Origin: Trichosporon coremiiforme
Lineage: Eukaryota; Basidiomycota; Tremellomycetes; Trichosporonales; Trichosporonaceae
Direction: 5' to 3'
Length of the DNA stretch: 64,000 bases
Assembly: GCA_039545355.1 (NCBI GenBank)
Contig: BCJJ01000024.1
Span: 62,001-126,000 of the forward strand
Of this stretch, positions 44,072 to 55,003 are shown one piece after another. The translations under genes were made by a program, and so were the position numbers. Under the pieces are notes generated by a model. That model saw only the letters and a program-made list of their open reading frames with translations. It was not told where the DNA came from and searched no databases. Positions within the stretch are counted from its first letter, which is position 1. Every line of letters starts with the position of its first letter.

Positions 44072-44922
44072 GCTGGGCAGAGGCAATGAGGAACACGTCA
44101 AAGAAAGGCAGAAGTGGTGCTCTTCAGAGCTGCTTGAATGCTGCGCGGTACATTAGTTTCGACACCAATGCACGCGCGATGTCTAGGCCACCACCTGTGA
44201 TGGCGACAGCAGACCTTTGGCGGATACTCACTTGTTACAGCCCGCTGTACAAGATGGTGGGACAAGAAAAAGTGGGAAGAGGATGCGACAGCAGAGTTAC
44301 CAGTGCTTGATAAGTTGCGAGTGGCTCTGAGCTGACTGGACTGTGGTGGATTGTGGAAAAGCAAGAGACGCGTCTGTTGACATGACCTCGCACCTCTCTG
44401 TCGAGCCCTGTCTCTTACTCAGCGAACAATGACGTTGAATAAAGTGAGGGGCTGATAAAGCGTGTTTGTGGCTTGTTTATGCCATTTCGGGTGCCTTTAT
44501 GTGTGTGGCACATTTAAGGAAGACACGTCCACGCGCCTTATTTCGACAAAAATCAATGTATTTTGACCCCGACGCGTCGGAAATTGCTGACCGAACGCGC
44601 GCGTCACGGCCGTGTACATGGCAGTACATGATTTGATCTGATTCCTTCGCGTCGCGCGCCTCTTCCTCCACTCTCATTCAGCCAGCCACTCAGGTCTGAC
44701 AAAGACAATTCGACCAATGTCATCATGGGCCCACCTTTCTAGCCTCTAGCCGCGCAGACACTGCCCACTTCCCTGAGCACAGGTTGCACAGCTCGGCCGC
44801 TCAATCGTGCAGCGACTGCGTCGGTCGTCATATTCTCAGGCTATTCAGGTGGGCCACTGGTAACGCGTGGTGCTGACCGAGCAGCTCCGTAATGTTGACA
44901 GAGTGACAGAGGCGCGACGCGT
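44009..44922. promoter_or_regulatory. Cluster of ACGCGT (MCB) elements at RNR1
   Basis: ACGCGT occurs at 44009-44014 (RNR1 intron 1), 44368-44373, 44572-44577, 44863-44868 and 44917-44922, with another at 45436-45441. This is the MluI cell-cycle box bound by MBF, a known regulator of RNR large-subunit genes in yeasts. Activity here is inferred. Confidence 0.55.
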
Positions 44923-45166
44923 CAAATCCGTTATTGTTGGGCAGGACGCGATTCTGTGTAGGGGACTGTGAGGCAGGATGTGTTGGGAAGAGCTGTCTAC
45001 GCCCGCTGTCCCGAGTAAACCTGGGTAATGATGTCCGGCCCCAAACAAGACTCTGTAGTCTGCATGCGTCGCGTGTTGTGCGAATGTCGAGACGGTAGAA
45101 GCGCGTCAGATCGCAAACCAGCCCGTTCAGCGACGTGCGGCCCAGCGTTGCTCTGTCCACTTTAGG

Positions 45167-45177
45167 TTATCTGATAA
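45167..45177. promoter_or_regulatory. GATA-factor site ATCTGATAA (copy 1)
   Basis: TTATCTGATAA, near-palindromic, containing ATCTGATAA (fits ATCWGATAA, the extended site of iron-responsive fungal GATA repressors). An identical 11-mer lies 143 bp downstream. Confidence 0.45.
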
Positions 45178-45309
45178 GACAGCTATGATCCATTTCCCAT
45201 TCTTCGGCCGAAGTGTTTGCTCGGCGTCTGTTCACACCTGACCAGCTCACGCGGCGCTGCCTTGGTCTGTGCGCTTGCCTAGCCTTGTCCTCAATGGTAC
45301 CGACCACCT

Positions 45310-45320
45310 TTATCTGATAA
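45310..45320. promoter_or_regulatory. GATA-factor site ATCTGATAA (copy 2)
   Basis: Second identical TTATCTGATAA, about 0.7 kb upstream of the SDR gene. Exact repetition of an 11-mer in one promoter makes chance less likely. Confidence 0.45.
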
Positions 45321-46012
45321 ATGCTGAGTCAATTCCGAACAGCGCAGCGCAACCTGCCACCCACGGCTGGCCCTTCTTGTCTGAGTGATACTTAGGCCAT
45401 CTACAGCTATCGTGAACACCTCTACACAGCACGTGACGCGTTCAATGGACCTGGATCTCTTGCAACCGCAGTTACAAGCAAGGTCCGCAAAGCACCCTAT
45501 GTAGCGAGGTGGTGTTTAGAGTGATCCAATGTCGTCACGTGTGCTGAAGTATCAAAGTGGAATGTAACGAGCTAGTAGAGGTACTGCTGATGCTGTGGAT
45601 GGTGAAACTGGAACGCAGCGCTGAGCAATTGTTTGGACTCTGTAGTGGCCACTATGGTCCCTCAGAGCGGCAAACCGGCTTGCAACGCTATCGAATCACT
45701 GAACGTTATGCAGGACAATAGTTCCATTGCCTGCTTGAGTATCCCATATCTGACTACTTGACGTAGGCTTTGGAGCACACACATACGGAGCTGCATGCTT
45801 GGACCGTTTCCTGGTCGCCATATCGCAGTGCGGTGTCGCCACCGCGCACCATAGCTTGGTTTTACCGCCTCATTCCGTGTTTCGTGGTGGAGGTTGATCG
45901 GCCTCCGCCGAAGTCGCCGAGGTCACAGACACGATACCCACGGCATGGTTCACCCATCCCGGCAGCGACTCTCAGCATCGTACACTCTCTCATCACTAAC
46001 ATACTGACCGCC

Positions 46013-47530
46013 ATGCCTGCCATCGCCCCCGGATCCAAGGTTCTCGTCACCGGCGCCTCCGGCTACATCGCCGCGTGAGCTGCTTAAGAGGGCGACCACA
46101 CTGACGTCAGTCACACCGTCAAGGCTTTCCTCGACGCTGGCTTCCCCGTCCGCGGCACCGTCCGTTCAAAGGAGAAAGGCGAGTATCTTTCCAAGCTGTT
46201 CAAGGACTCCAAGACTCCCTTCGAGTACGCTATCGTCGAGGACATTGCCACTGTGAGTGAGCCACCTGTATGGATGGGCGAACGAGGTGTTTTCCCCGTG
46301 AGCAGAGCGCTTTCCCAATGGCCATCCTCGCGGCCCTCTCTGTTATCTCCCGCGCACGAAGTCACTGATATCAGCCCGGCGCTTTCGATGATGCTGTCAA
46401 GGGTGTTGTTGGTGTTGCTCACACCGCCTCGCCATTCCACTTCCGTGCCGACGACCCGAACGAGCTGATCACCCCTGCCGTTCAGGGAACTCTTGGCGTT
46501 ATTGAGAGCTTGAAGAAGAACAAGTGCGCTTCGCGTGCAACTGTAAGACTGACAGCAGCCCCGACGCCAAGCGCGTTGTGATTACCAGCTCAGTCGCTGC
46601 CGTTGTCGACGACAGCATTCCCAAGCCTCACCGGTAAGTCGCCACATGGATCAGAGGCTGACGCATCAGTTTCGATGAAAGCAGTACGTATTGACCTTCC
46701 CGCTCCGGCGACTCTCTGCTGGCTAACGATAGACTGGAACCAGTTCTCCCTCGACCAGGTCAAGGAGAAGGGCCGCGACTCTGCCGCTGGTGACAAGTAC
46801 CGAGGTAGGCTGATAAGTTCTGCATGGTCATCTGACGTAAAGCGAGCAAGACCCTCGCCGAGAAGGCGTTTTGGCAGTTCATCGAGGACAATAAGCCCAG
46901 CTTCGACGGCGCCACCATCAACCCACCTCTTGTAAGCTGACTGATGCTGTATCTGGGCTGACGTCAGGTCCTCGGCCCCCTCATCCAGGACGTGAAGAGC
47001 CCTAAGGATGTCAATGAGAGCGCCTGTGAGTGCTTGTTTGATTTGCGAAGCTGACGATAGCGAACATCCTGAACTGGTTCACCGGTAACAAGACAGAGGC
47101 TGACATTCCCGATAAGGCTGTCTTCAACTGGGTTGACGTCCGCGACGGTACGCACATCTGCCTGTGACAGCCGGTACTAACCGCAGTGGCTCAGGCTCAC
47201 GTTCGCGCTCTTACCGTTCCCGAGGCTGGCGGCAACCGGTTCATTACGGCGAACGGCATCACGTCGCCGAACGACTGGGTCCTCGTAAGTTGCCGGCTTT
47301 ATTCGACGCCCTCGCACACGACACGCTAACACTGCCAGACATTCGCCAAGCACTTCCCTGATCGCAAGTCCTACCCCAAGGGTGACGCTTCGAAGCGCGA
47401 TGAGATCAACTCGCACGCCAACGTCTTTGACGGATCCAAGGCGAAGAAGGTGCTGGGACTCGACTACATTGACCTGGACAAGTCTGTGTACGACACGACT
47501 CAGAGCCTGATCGACCGCCTGAACGTCTAA
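46013..47530 (+). CDS. Extended SDR reductase (dihydroflavonol-4-reductase / Gre2-like), 11 exons
   Basis: Model: 46013-46074, 46111-46252, 46375-46523, 46559-46633, 46670-46683, 46733-46804, 46843-46931, 46968-47025, 47061-47147, 47187-47284, 47339-47530; 345 aa. Ten introns, eight of them at most 50 nt, are packed into 1.5 kb, and exon 5 is 14 nt. The Rossmann start VLVTGASGYIAA binds NAD(P)H. The catalytic Ser is in VVITSSVAAV and the YxxxK pair is YRASK (exon 6/7 junction). The TVRS motif after strand 2 favours NADPH. Relatives reduce ketones and aldehydes (methylglyoxal/isovaleraldehyde reductase Gre2, D-lactaldehyde dehydrogenase), so a cytosolic carbonyl reductase is the best call; the substrate is unknown. 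Every junction keeps the frame, which supports the complex model. Confidence 0.85.
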
Positions 47531-48371
47531 GGTTCCGTGGCTTGGGAAGTCCATGGACAGGAAAGGGGGAGCGACGGGCCAGGCCCGGTTGAGCGGAACC
47601 TCTGTTCCCGCACCACAGACTGCCAAGTGGTTTAGGAGGGACAGTAGAAACAGGTTCGGTCCGTGCAGCACTAGGCTGACTGGCTCTTGCCGTGTTGTTA
47701 AAAGTGTAACCGAGGATGCAGTTGTCGTATAGGCACGGTTAGCGTAGAGGAAGGTCAGGACGACTGATTGGCGTCGGGGTAGCGACATCGGGATTAGTGT
47801 CGTGGATGTAAATGATGATTAGGAACCCTGCGGGCGGGGCTATTTGCGGCCCACGTTCGTTATTCGACATTGGACAATCACTCCGCATCCGCGCGCTGCT
47901 CACCTGACCGATCGCCCAACCCTTCAACCCTTCATCACCCACCCACCTTCCGTCAGCCAAACAGCCAGCCAGCCTACGCCGACCTCCAAGCGACCTCATC
48001 TCAGGTCCCAATCGACATCGCCTATCCACAATTCACACCTCCTCTCTTTCTTCCTATCCAAATCCCTCGCGTGATCACGTCCTTTGCGAAGATAAAGGGC
48101 TGCCAGACTCCCCGGACTGGCGCACGCGACCGTTCATCCACCTTCCCTCCACTACCCGTAGCCCACCCTGCTGCCCAATCTCTCTCGCTTTCTTGGTAAC
48201 TGGCACAGGCTCGGCGACAGACAAGTCCGTCTCCAAGAAGACCTCAGAGACGGCATCCCTCTCATCCCGCTTGGCGAGCTTCCCTATCTCTCCGACCTCG
48301 GCGACCAAGCAGGCGCAGCACTCGAATCTTGGGTCTGGCAAAGCGACAGGCTCGCGCAGACAGGCGACAGA
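47531..48371. promoter_or_regulatory. Intergenic region, SDR 3' end / PHO90-like promoter
   Basis: 841 bp. From about 47880 the + strand becomes C/T-rich and stays so up to 48371, as in other 5' leaders here. No clear CACGTG Pho4-type site was seen. No gene supported. Confidence 0.5.
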
Positions 48372-51234
48372 ATGAAGTTCGGGTGAGTGGACCGTCGTAA
48401 TGTTCTGGGAACAGCACGCTAACCTTGCTAGTACTCTCCTCGAGCTCAATTCGAATGTCGAGTGGTGGGACCACTACGTAGAGTGAGTCCACGCGGCGCC
48501 AAGCCTTTCCGCGGCCCGCAGTTGCGGCATCCATTCTGACCTCCACAGCTACGATCAACTGAAGAAGCTCTTCCCCTCCGTGCCCCTCGACCCCGATTAC
48601 CTCGCGACGCAGCAGCATGGCGAGCAGGGATCGCTACTCCCGACCAACCGGCCGCCGAAGAAGTTCGCCACGCCAGACGAGTTCCGCGCGGCTTTGGACC
48701 GGGAACGCAACAAGGTCGCGACCTTCTACGAGCAGAAGCTCGAGGAGCTGCGGCAGCAGGAGGCCGACCTCGAGGCCGAGGTGCGCCAGATTGAGGACCG
48801 CGAGTTCCATGGCGACAATGTTATTTACGAGGAAGACGAGTGGGACACGAACGAACGTGATCCCTTAACGAGCAGCCAGCTCAGCAGCGGGGGCGGATCG
48901 CCGACCAACAGCATGCACCGCCCCGGCAACCGGAAACGCGGGTCAATCTTCGGGCGTCTTCCGGGGATGGGACGAGCGAGCGTTAGCGGCGACCACGCCG
49001 ACATCTTCCAGAGCACGCTCCCGGCACCGGTCCGCACAACGGAGAGCCGCCGCCGGTCGATTGCGCACGACGAGGAGGTTTCGCCGGGTACGCGGACCAA
49101 GCACCTCCCGCCTACGCGCGGTCGTGCGCTGTCCGAGGTTTCGAGCGCGGATGATCCGCGCCGGCAATCGTTCAGCACTCTGTCATCGGCTGGCAACTGG
49201 CGTCAGTCCATCTCGATCCACGGGCACAACCTGGGCCTCGTGCCGATGAACCCGAGCGCATACCCGGAGTGGCTGAAGGAAGAGGTCGCTCGCGATGAGG
49301 AGGCGATCGGACTCGCTCCGGGCGACTATTACAACTGGACGGGTAACGCCGACTACGCGACCGTCCTGCGTATCGGCTTCAAGAAGCGCATCTCTGCGCT
49401 GTGGCTCGACCTGTATGCCCTGAAGCAATATGTCGACCTTAACTTTACGGCGTTCGAGAAGATCCTGAAGAAGTACGACAAGAACACGAATAATAAGCTG
49501 AAGAAGGAGTACATCCAGGAAAAGGTGCTCACGACATACCCCTGGACGGATGAGGCGAAGCGCGAGCTCGACCTGCTCCTTAACCGGACTCTGTTCCTAT
49601 ACCGACGTGTTGTGGTTGCAGGCGACGAGGAGCTCGCCAAGGAGCAGCTGCGCGCGCAGCTCCGTGAGCGCATCGTCGTGGACCGCGAGACTGTGTGGAG
49701 CCAGATGGTGTCCGACCGACGAGGCCAGGGTATTTTCCGCTCCGTCGAGCCGGACGAGCAGCTCCCTGCGTTTGAGCAGAGGCGGCCCGGCATCCGGACG
49801 CCGTGCGGTCGCGTTCACCTGCCGAAGTGGCTCTCGATGCGCGGACTCATCTTCTGCATCGCCGTGTTCGCGCTCGTCGCGACTGTCATCCTGCAGCCGA
49901 TGGACCGCGTTGAGGAGTCCAACTGTCTTGCGCTCCTGCTGTTCTGTACGATCCTGTGGGCGTCTGAGGCGATCCCGCTCTTCGTCACGAGTCTGGCGGT
50001 GCCGTTCCTTGTCGTCATCCTGCGCGTCCTGCGCTCCGATGACGGCGAGGACAAGCGCCTTCCGGCCTCTGACGCGACGAAGTACATCTTCAGCCAGATG
50101 TTCAGTCCGACGATCATGCTTCTCATTGGTGGTTTCACGATCGCCGCCGGTCTCTCGCGCACGCGCATCGACCACATGACTGCCTCCCGCGTGCTCACTG
50201 CAGCGGGCAGCAACCCGTCCTTTGTGCTGCTCGTGCTCATGTTCGTCGCGTGCTTCGCGTCGATGTGGATCTCGAACGTCGCCGCGCCTACTCTCTGTTA
50301 CGCTCTCGTGCGCCCGATCCTCGACGAGCTCCCGCCCAAAAGCGTGTTCAGCAAGTGCCTCATCATCGCCATTGCGCTCGCGTCCAACATTGGTGGACAG
50401 GCGTCTCCGATCTCGTCGCCTCAGAACCTGATCGCGCTCGGCGCCATGGTTCCCGAGCTTAGCTGGATTCAGTGGTTCGCCATCTCGCTTCCCGTCGGCA
50501 CGGCCTCCATCCTCGCGATCTGGGCCTTCCTCCACCTGAACTACAGGTGGGAGCCCGAGCTGCGCATCCCGCGCATGCGCAAGAACACGGACTCGATGAC
50601 GATGAAGCACTACTTTGTGCTGGTCGTGACGCTCTTCACAATTGCGCTCTGGTGCGTCGAGAAGAGCTTCGAGTCCACCGTCGGCGACATGGGCATCATC
50701 GCCATCATTCCCCTCATCGCCTTCTTCGGCACGGGCATTCTGCGCAAGGAGGACTTCCATGACTTCCAATGGCCCATCGTCTTCCTCGCCATGGGCGGCG
50801 TTGCGCTCGGCAAGGCCGTCCTCTCCTCCGGCCTCCTCGAGAGCATGGACCACGTCCTCGAGCGCATGGTCGAAGGCATGGGCCTGTACAGCATTCTGGT
50901 CGTGTTCTGCGCCATCGCGCTCGTCATCGCCACCTTCATCAGCCACACCATTGCCGCCGTGCTCCTCGTGCCCATTGCGAGCCGTATTGGCGAGAACCTC
51001 GCCGACCCCCACCCTCGTCTCCTCATCATGGCCACCGCGCTCATCTGCTCGGCGGGCATGGGCCTCCCCGTGTCTGGATTCCCGAACATGACCGCCATCA
51101 CGCAGGAGAACAAGCTCGGCCACCGCTTCATCAACGCCAACGACTTCCTCCGCAATGGTATCCCCGCCTCGATTCTCGCTGCGTTCATGATCGTCACGCT
51201 CGGATACGCCATCATGCGTGCGCTTGGCATGTAA
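48372..51234 (+). CDS. PHO90: SPX-domain low-affinity phosphate transporter (Pho87/Pho90/Pho91 type)
   Basis: Model: 48372-48382, 48432-48482, 48549-51234; 915 aa. The first exon is 11 nt (MKFG), and the frame depends on 49- and 66-nt introns. The N-terminal SPX domain (about 1-375) begins MKFGTLLELNSNVEWWDHYV and includes a long Ser/Arg-rich insertion (about 95-240) and the basic KILKKYDKNTNNKLK helix that in SPX proteins binds inositol pyrophosphates. The C-terminal half has about a dozen membrane helices of the divalent-anion/Na+ symporter family, with ASNIGGQASPISSPQN and the symmetric GLPVSGFPNM loop. The SPX domain would let cellular phosphate status limit uptake. Plasma-membrane (Pho87/90) versus vacuolar (Pho91) location cannot be settled from sequence. 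Confidence 0.92.
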
Positions 51235-51355
51235 CCGTCCCCAACCACTATCTTGTTCAGTGCAGTCGTTAGAGTCATTTGAGTAGTAGATAAGTCAAGC
51301 TAGAGAGAGAGAGAGAAATTGGGAGAACCATCATGTCATGCCATCTATGCAACTT

Positions 51356-52521
51356 CTAAGTCAAGTCTACAATCGCCCCGCTCAGCATGAGCCATGTCTC
51401 GAGCCATGTCTGCCCGTTGTGCTGCAGCAGCTCGTCTACGGCCTCAGCAACATGACAAGGATGCACGCTCCAGCATCCCTGCCCCGTTATTGGGTGTTCA
51501 GCGAATTGGAGTAAGGGGAAAGTCTGGTCCGTCGGTAAATAGACTGCGTCTTGCGTAATTGTCGGTGCTCCTGATGATCCTTCCTCCTCGCCGGTAGGAG
51601 AAGCAGACGGTAGGGGGAGTAAAGCAACGAAGTCGTCGAGTTGTATTGGCGCCCCGGCTGAAGTTAGCTGACCTACGTGGTATGGTACGCTCACCCTCGT
51701 CCCACGCACGGATGTAGAGCTGTGGAACGGCATATGTCGGACTCCGGACTACTGTGTATTCGGTATGCACCCTACGTTGTTGGGGACGGAGAGCTGCCTC
51801 GTCTTCTTCCTCTTCTAGACCCTCGCTCTCACCCTGCTCTCCGGATTGCCCAGGACGAGGAGGTGAGGTAGAAGGCGGAAGATGCGTCGAGGTCTTGATG
51901 AGATACCCGAGGGATGTGTACTGCCGTTAGCTCAGAGCTCGTGGCGTAGCTCACCTGCGTGTGTCAGCTTTCGATGCGGCGAAGCAGCTGGACATGCCTG
52001 TTGTTAGCTGCATACAGACGGATGCTTAGCTCACCTGTTTGTGTTAGCAAAGTCTCGAAACGGTCGAAGTGGGCACACCTGCCGTTAACTATCGTCACGG
52101 AATACATTATAGCTGAGCTGCAGGTCAGCTTCCCTTCGGTGAAAGCCTAGCTCACGATACACAGAGCAAGTCTGTTATGCCAGCTCAACATATTCTTGTG
52201 TCAGACTCACGGTAACAGCATTCACTCCTCTCACCACATACCGTACACATTCTCCCTCGCCCCACTTATCATACCTGTCGTCAACTACGCTCTATGGATG
52301 GACTAGCTGCTAAGGCGATTATTCCCAGTGCCAAGTAATGACCGACCTGGATGTCAGCTGGCCAAACCTTCGCACCAGCCCACCTTTGTTCTCTGTTCCC
52401 TCCACTCCCATCCGAGATACGCCCTCTGCCTGGGCAGTTGCGGTTCGAAGTTGGCATATTGCTCCAGGAAGGCGGCGCAGGCTTCCTGGAACGCCGCTTC
52501 GGTCGGAAACGGCTGCTCCAT
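51356..52521 (-). CDS. ATG10: Autophagy E2-like enzyme Atg10
   Basis: Model (minus): 52384-52521, 51695-51920, 51356-51657; 221 aa. Atg10 transfers Atg12 from Atg7 to Atg5, an E2-like step in autophagosome formation. The N-terminal helix is FQEACAAFLEQY. WEWRE leads across the splice to SLGYLIKTS. SPTYAVPQLYIRAWDEG is the E2 core strand typical of Atg10. The catalytic Cys lies in the HPC motif of GCWSVHPCHVAEAV, and the end LETWLMLSGAIVDL matches the family C-terminus. The start at 52521 is chosen over the longer upstream frame, which adds only unrelated hydrophobic sequence. The 463-nt intron (51921-52383) is unusual: it is built of several intron-like units placed end to end (see findings). 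The 3' end faces PHO90 at 121 bp. Confidence 0.82.
51921..52383 (-). other. Compound intron of ATG10 made of chained intron-like units
   Basis: Reading the minus strand, AG is followed directly by GT at 52347/52346, 52275/52274, 52079/52078, 52035/52034 and 51955/51954. Each AG is preceded by a branch-like TGAC/TAAC. Unit lengths are 37, 72, 196, 44, 80 and 34 nt. Only removal of the whole stretch joins the ATG10 exons in a family-like frame. Confidence 0.6.
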
Positions 52522-52859
52522 CAGTATTGATCGCCAGAAATGAAGCCGGCTGTGCGCCCAAAAATAATGGAAGATAGCGAGGAATAGAGAAGTTCCACAG
52601 ACAAGAGGGAAAGACATAGTGCTCTGATCGACGGTTATGACGTTTCGCGGAAGAATCTCGGAAATACTTGTTTGGCTCAAGTTAGGTCAGCATGATAGAC
52701 ACGCATCGCACAAGCCAACGAGCACTTTTTCTCTAATCCAACAAATGAAGCACACGCACATGCATATCTATGGAATGAGATGGGCTACGTAAGCCACACT
52801 GTATCACTGTAACTGATAATCTACAACACGGTCTTCAACTCTACTCACACGACCCACAC

Positions 52860-55003
52860 TCAGTCCTTCGGCTCCGGCTCTACCCCGACCCAGCGGCGCT
52901 TTCCGTCAGTGTCTTCGACGTATGCGCCTCCGTCCTCCGCCCAGCTCCTCATGACCTTGGCGATCTCCTTCTCGGCATCCTGCAGGTCCTCAATTTCGGC
53001 GGGCGTCAGCTCGTGCTGTGGTACACGGAGCACCATGAAGTCACGCGCCGGCACGGCGAGCTTGAGGTACCTCTTGTGCTCGCCGTTGGTGCCGTTCTCG
53101 ACGTCCGAGATGTCCACGCCGTTGATACTGCCCGGACGACTAGCACCATTCTCGGATGCTGACGGCCCGCCAAACTCTTCGGGGCAGTCGGGACGGTTCC
53201 ACTCCATCGAGACCTGGTTCGCGAGCGATTGCATGATCAGGCGCAAGTGCAGCTCCGAGCTGCCTAGCGGCCCGGGTGGCACGTTGCCCGCGTGTGCGTC
53301 CGCTGCTGTTGTAGGATACGGGAACTGTGACGCTGGACCGAGCAGAGATGGGTACGGGTCGTTAGACAGGTAGTGCGGGGACGGGAACCTGCTGGTTAAT
53401 TTATGCGTCCCGGAGTCTCTCAACTGAACACTTACATGGCCGAGAAGTGGTTGACAGCGACACGACGCGCATTGATTCTCGCGGCAAACTTGCCGACGTC
53501 CTCCGGCGTTGCGTGCCCACGCGAGTTGGCTTTCTCCCTAACCTGCCGCTTCTTGTCCTCGAACTCGTCCAGGCGCTGGACTTTCTCCTCGTCTGTGCAG
53601 TTCTTGCCGTGGAAGATCCACGGCTCGCGAGTCACACCGCGGTCCTTGGCCGCGCGCTCGAACTGTTTGTCGCGCTTCCGTTCCAGGCTCTGCTCGAGTT
53701 GCGATGCGCGCACCTTCCTTCCCTTCTCGCCCTTGCCCACGCTCTCCGGGATTGCCGCGTTCGTGCACTCGTGCACCAATAGCGAGGCGTCTGAGCACAT
53801 CCGCTCGAACACCTTGTTTGGCGTACCGCCCGAACAGTCGCCGAAAATGACGATCTTCCGCCCAGACTCACCCGTCGGCTCGGGCGGATACAGCACTTCG
53901 CCGGAAGGCAGCTTGTAGGGTGGCGGCGTTGGAAGGCTGTTTAAGTGTGACAAAATCGAGAATGGGTGCTTCACTGGCGGATTGAGCTTCGCCAACGCCT
54001 CCGCATTGGCCTGCAGAATCGGCACAAGCTTTGCCGTGTCTAGAGCATGACGAGGAGCCGGCTCTTGCAACACGTATCCAAGTGACGGCACTAGATGGTG
54101 TTAGTACTGATGGTCGTGTGACATTATATCACCCGATAACACTCACCTCGGTGTCGCAGTGGCCCAGCTGAAACGCTCCAGCCCTTCACACCTTTGTGAC
54201 CGCTCTCGTCGATGAAGTGTGGCCACACCCCGTCCTGGTTCGGGTAGAGGTCACGACCCACGCCCTCGTTGATGTGGAGTTCGGCTTCCTTGCAGCCGAT
54301 GCTCGGCTCCTCACCGAGCTGGATGAGCTCATGCACAGCATACACGCCTGCCAGCGTTATCTTGGTCAAGTTTAGTTGGTTTCGGATGAAACTGCGTAAC
54401 CCGGCCGGCCCGTAGATGTTGAGGTCCGGCTATGATGAGTTAGTTCGTGACGCATGCCGTGAGAGCACATACCTTCTTGTGAAGACCCGCCTTTCGTAGC
54501 CGTTGCAGACCTTGCTCGGTCTGACCCACGCCACTCATGATGACCGCCATAATAGCGACGATGCCCAGGACATGGTCGGCATGCATGTGGGTGATGAAGA
54601 TGCGTGAGATGTGGCCCATACGCAGGTTGGACTGGTGGAGTCGGTTATTAGTCCCATCGGCTGTATCGAAAACTACGACGGTCAGAAAGGCGACGATTGC
54701 CAGTGACTCACTCCAGATGTTGTTCCCGAAATCAACAGCGAGCGACGAGCATTGTCGACTCTTAACGGGCCCACCGCCTGTTGTCAGCCGTGACACAACT
54801 TGTTTCTCTGCCGCATGAGCTTACCTGAGCAGGTGCCGAGCTGCAGTGATTGTCAGCAACCGCTCCGACGGATGAATCGGGAAACTCACGAACTGGACAG
54901 AGACAGGAGGAGGGGCTTTGTGTCTGTGAAGGCCAGGGGACTGGCATCTCACAGGTTGCCGTGCAGGGGGCTCCAGTTTGTCTGCGAGAGATAGTCTGTC
55001 CAT
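52860..55003 (-). CDS. TRZ1: tRNase Z (tRNA 3'-processing endoribonuclease)
   Basis: Model (minus): 54890-55003, 54825-54840, 54712-54777, 54473-54672, 54147-54429, 53436-54090, 52860-53388; seven exons, 620 aa. Exon 2 is 16 nt and encodes the LGTCS turn of the first strand. The metallo-beta-lactamase fold is plain: VQFLGTCSGGG, FDTADGTN, the zinc motif THMHADH, FGDCSGG with the bridging Asp, HECTNA, and VNHFSAM in place of the usual THFS. It cuts tRNA precursors at the 3' side of the discriminator base. Only one domain copy is present, so it is the short (ELAC1-like) type, but it is much longer than the usual 300-370 aa because of a charged helical insert (about 380-450) and a C-terminal extension. 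It is divergent from NOP56. Confidence 0.88.

Larger units (their letters stand above)
44072..46012. promoter_or_regulatory. Divergent region, RNR1 / SDR reductase (1.9 kb)
   Basis: The longest gene-free stretch in the window. Apart from the MCB boxes and two ATCTGATAA palindromes, I found no open frame with coding bias and no RNA gene. Confidence 0.5.

Noticed and set aside
51302..51317. GA dinucleotide run after PHO90 as a regulatory element
   Set aside because: A short simple repeat in a 3' UTR between convergent genes; nothing supports a function.
52522..52680. Upstream in-frame extension of ATG10 (start MSFPLVCG)
   Set aside because: It adds a hydrophobic stretch not expected for a soluble E2-like enzyme. 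MEQPFPTEAAF at 52521 fits the family start better.
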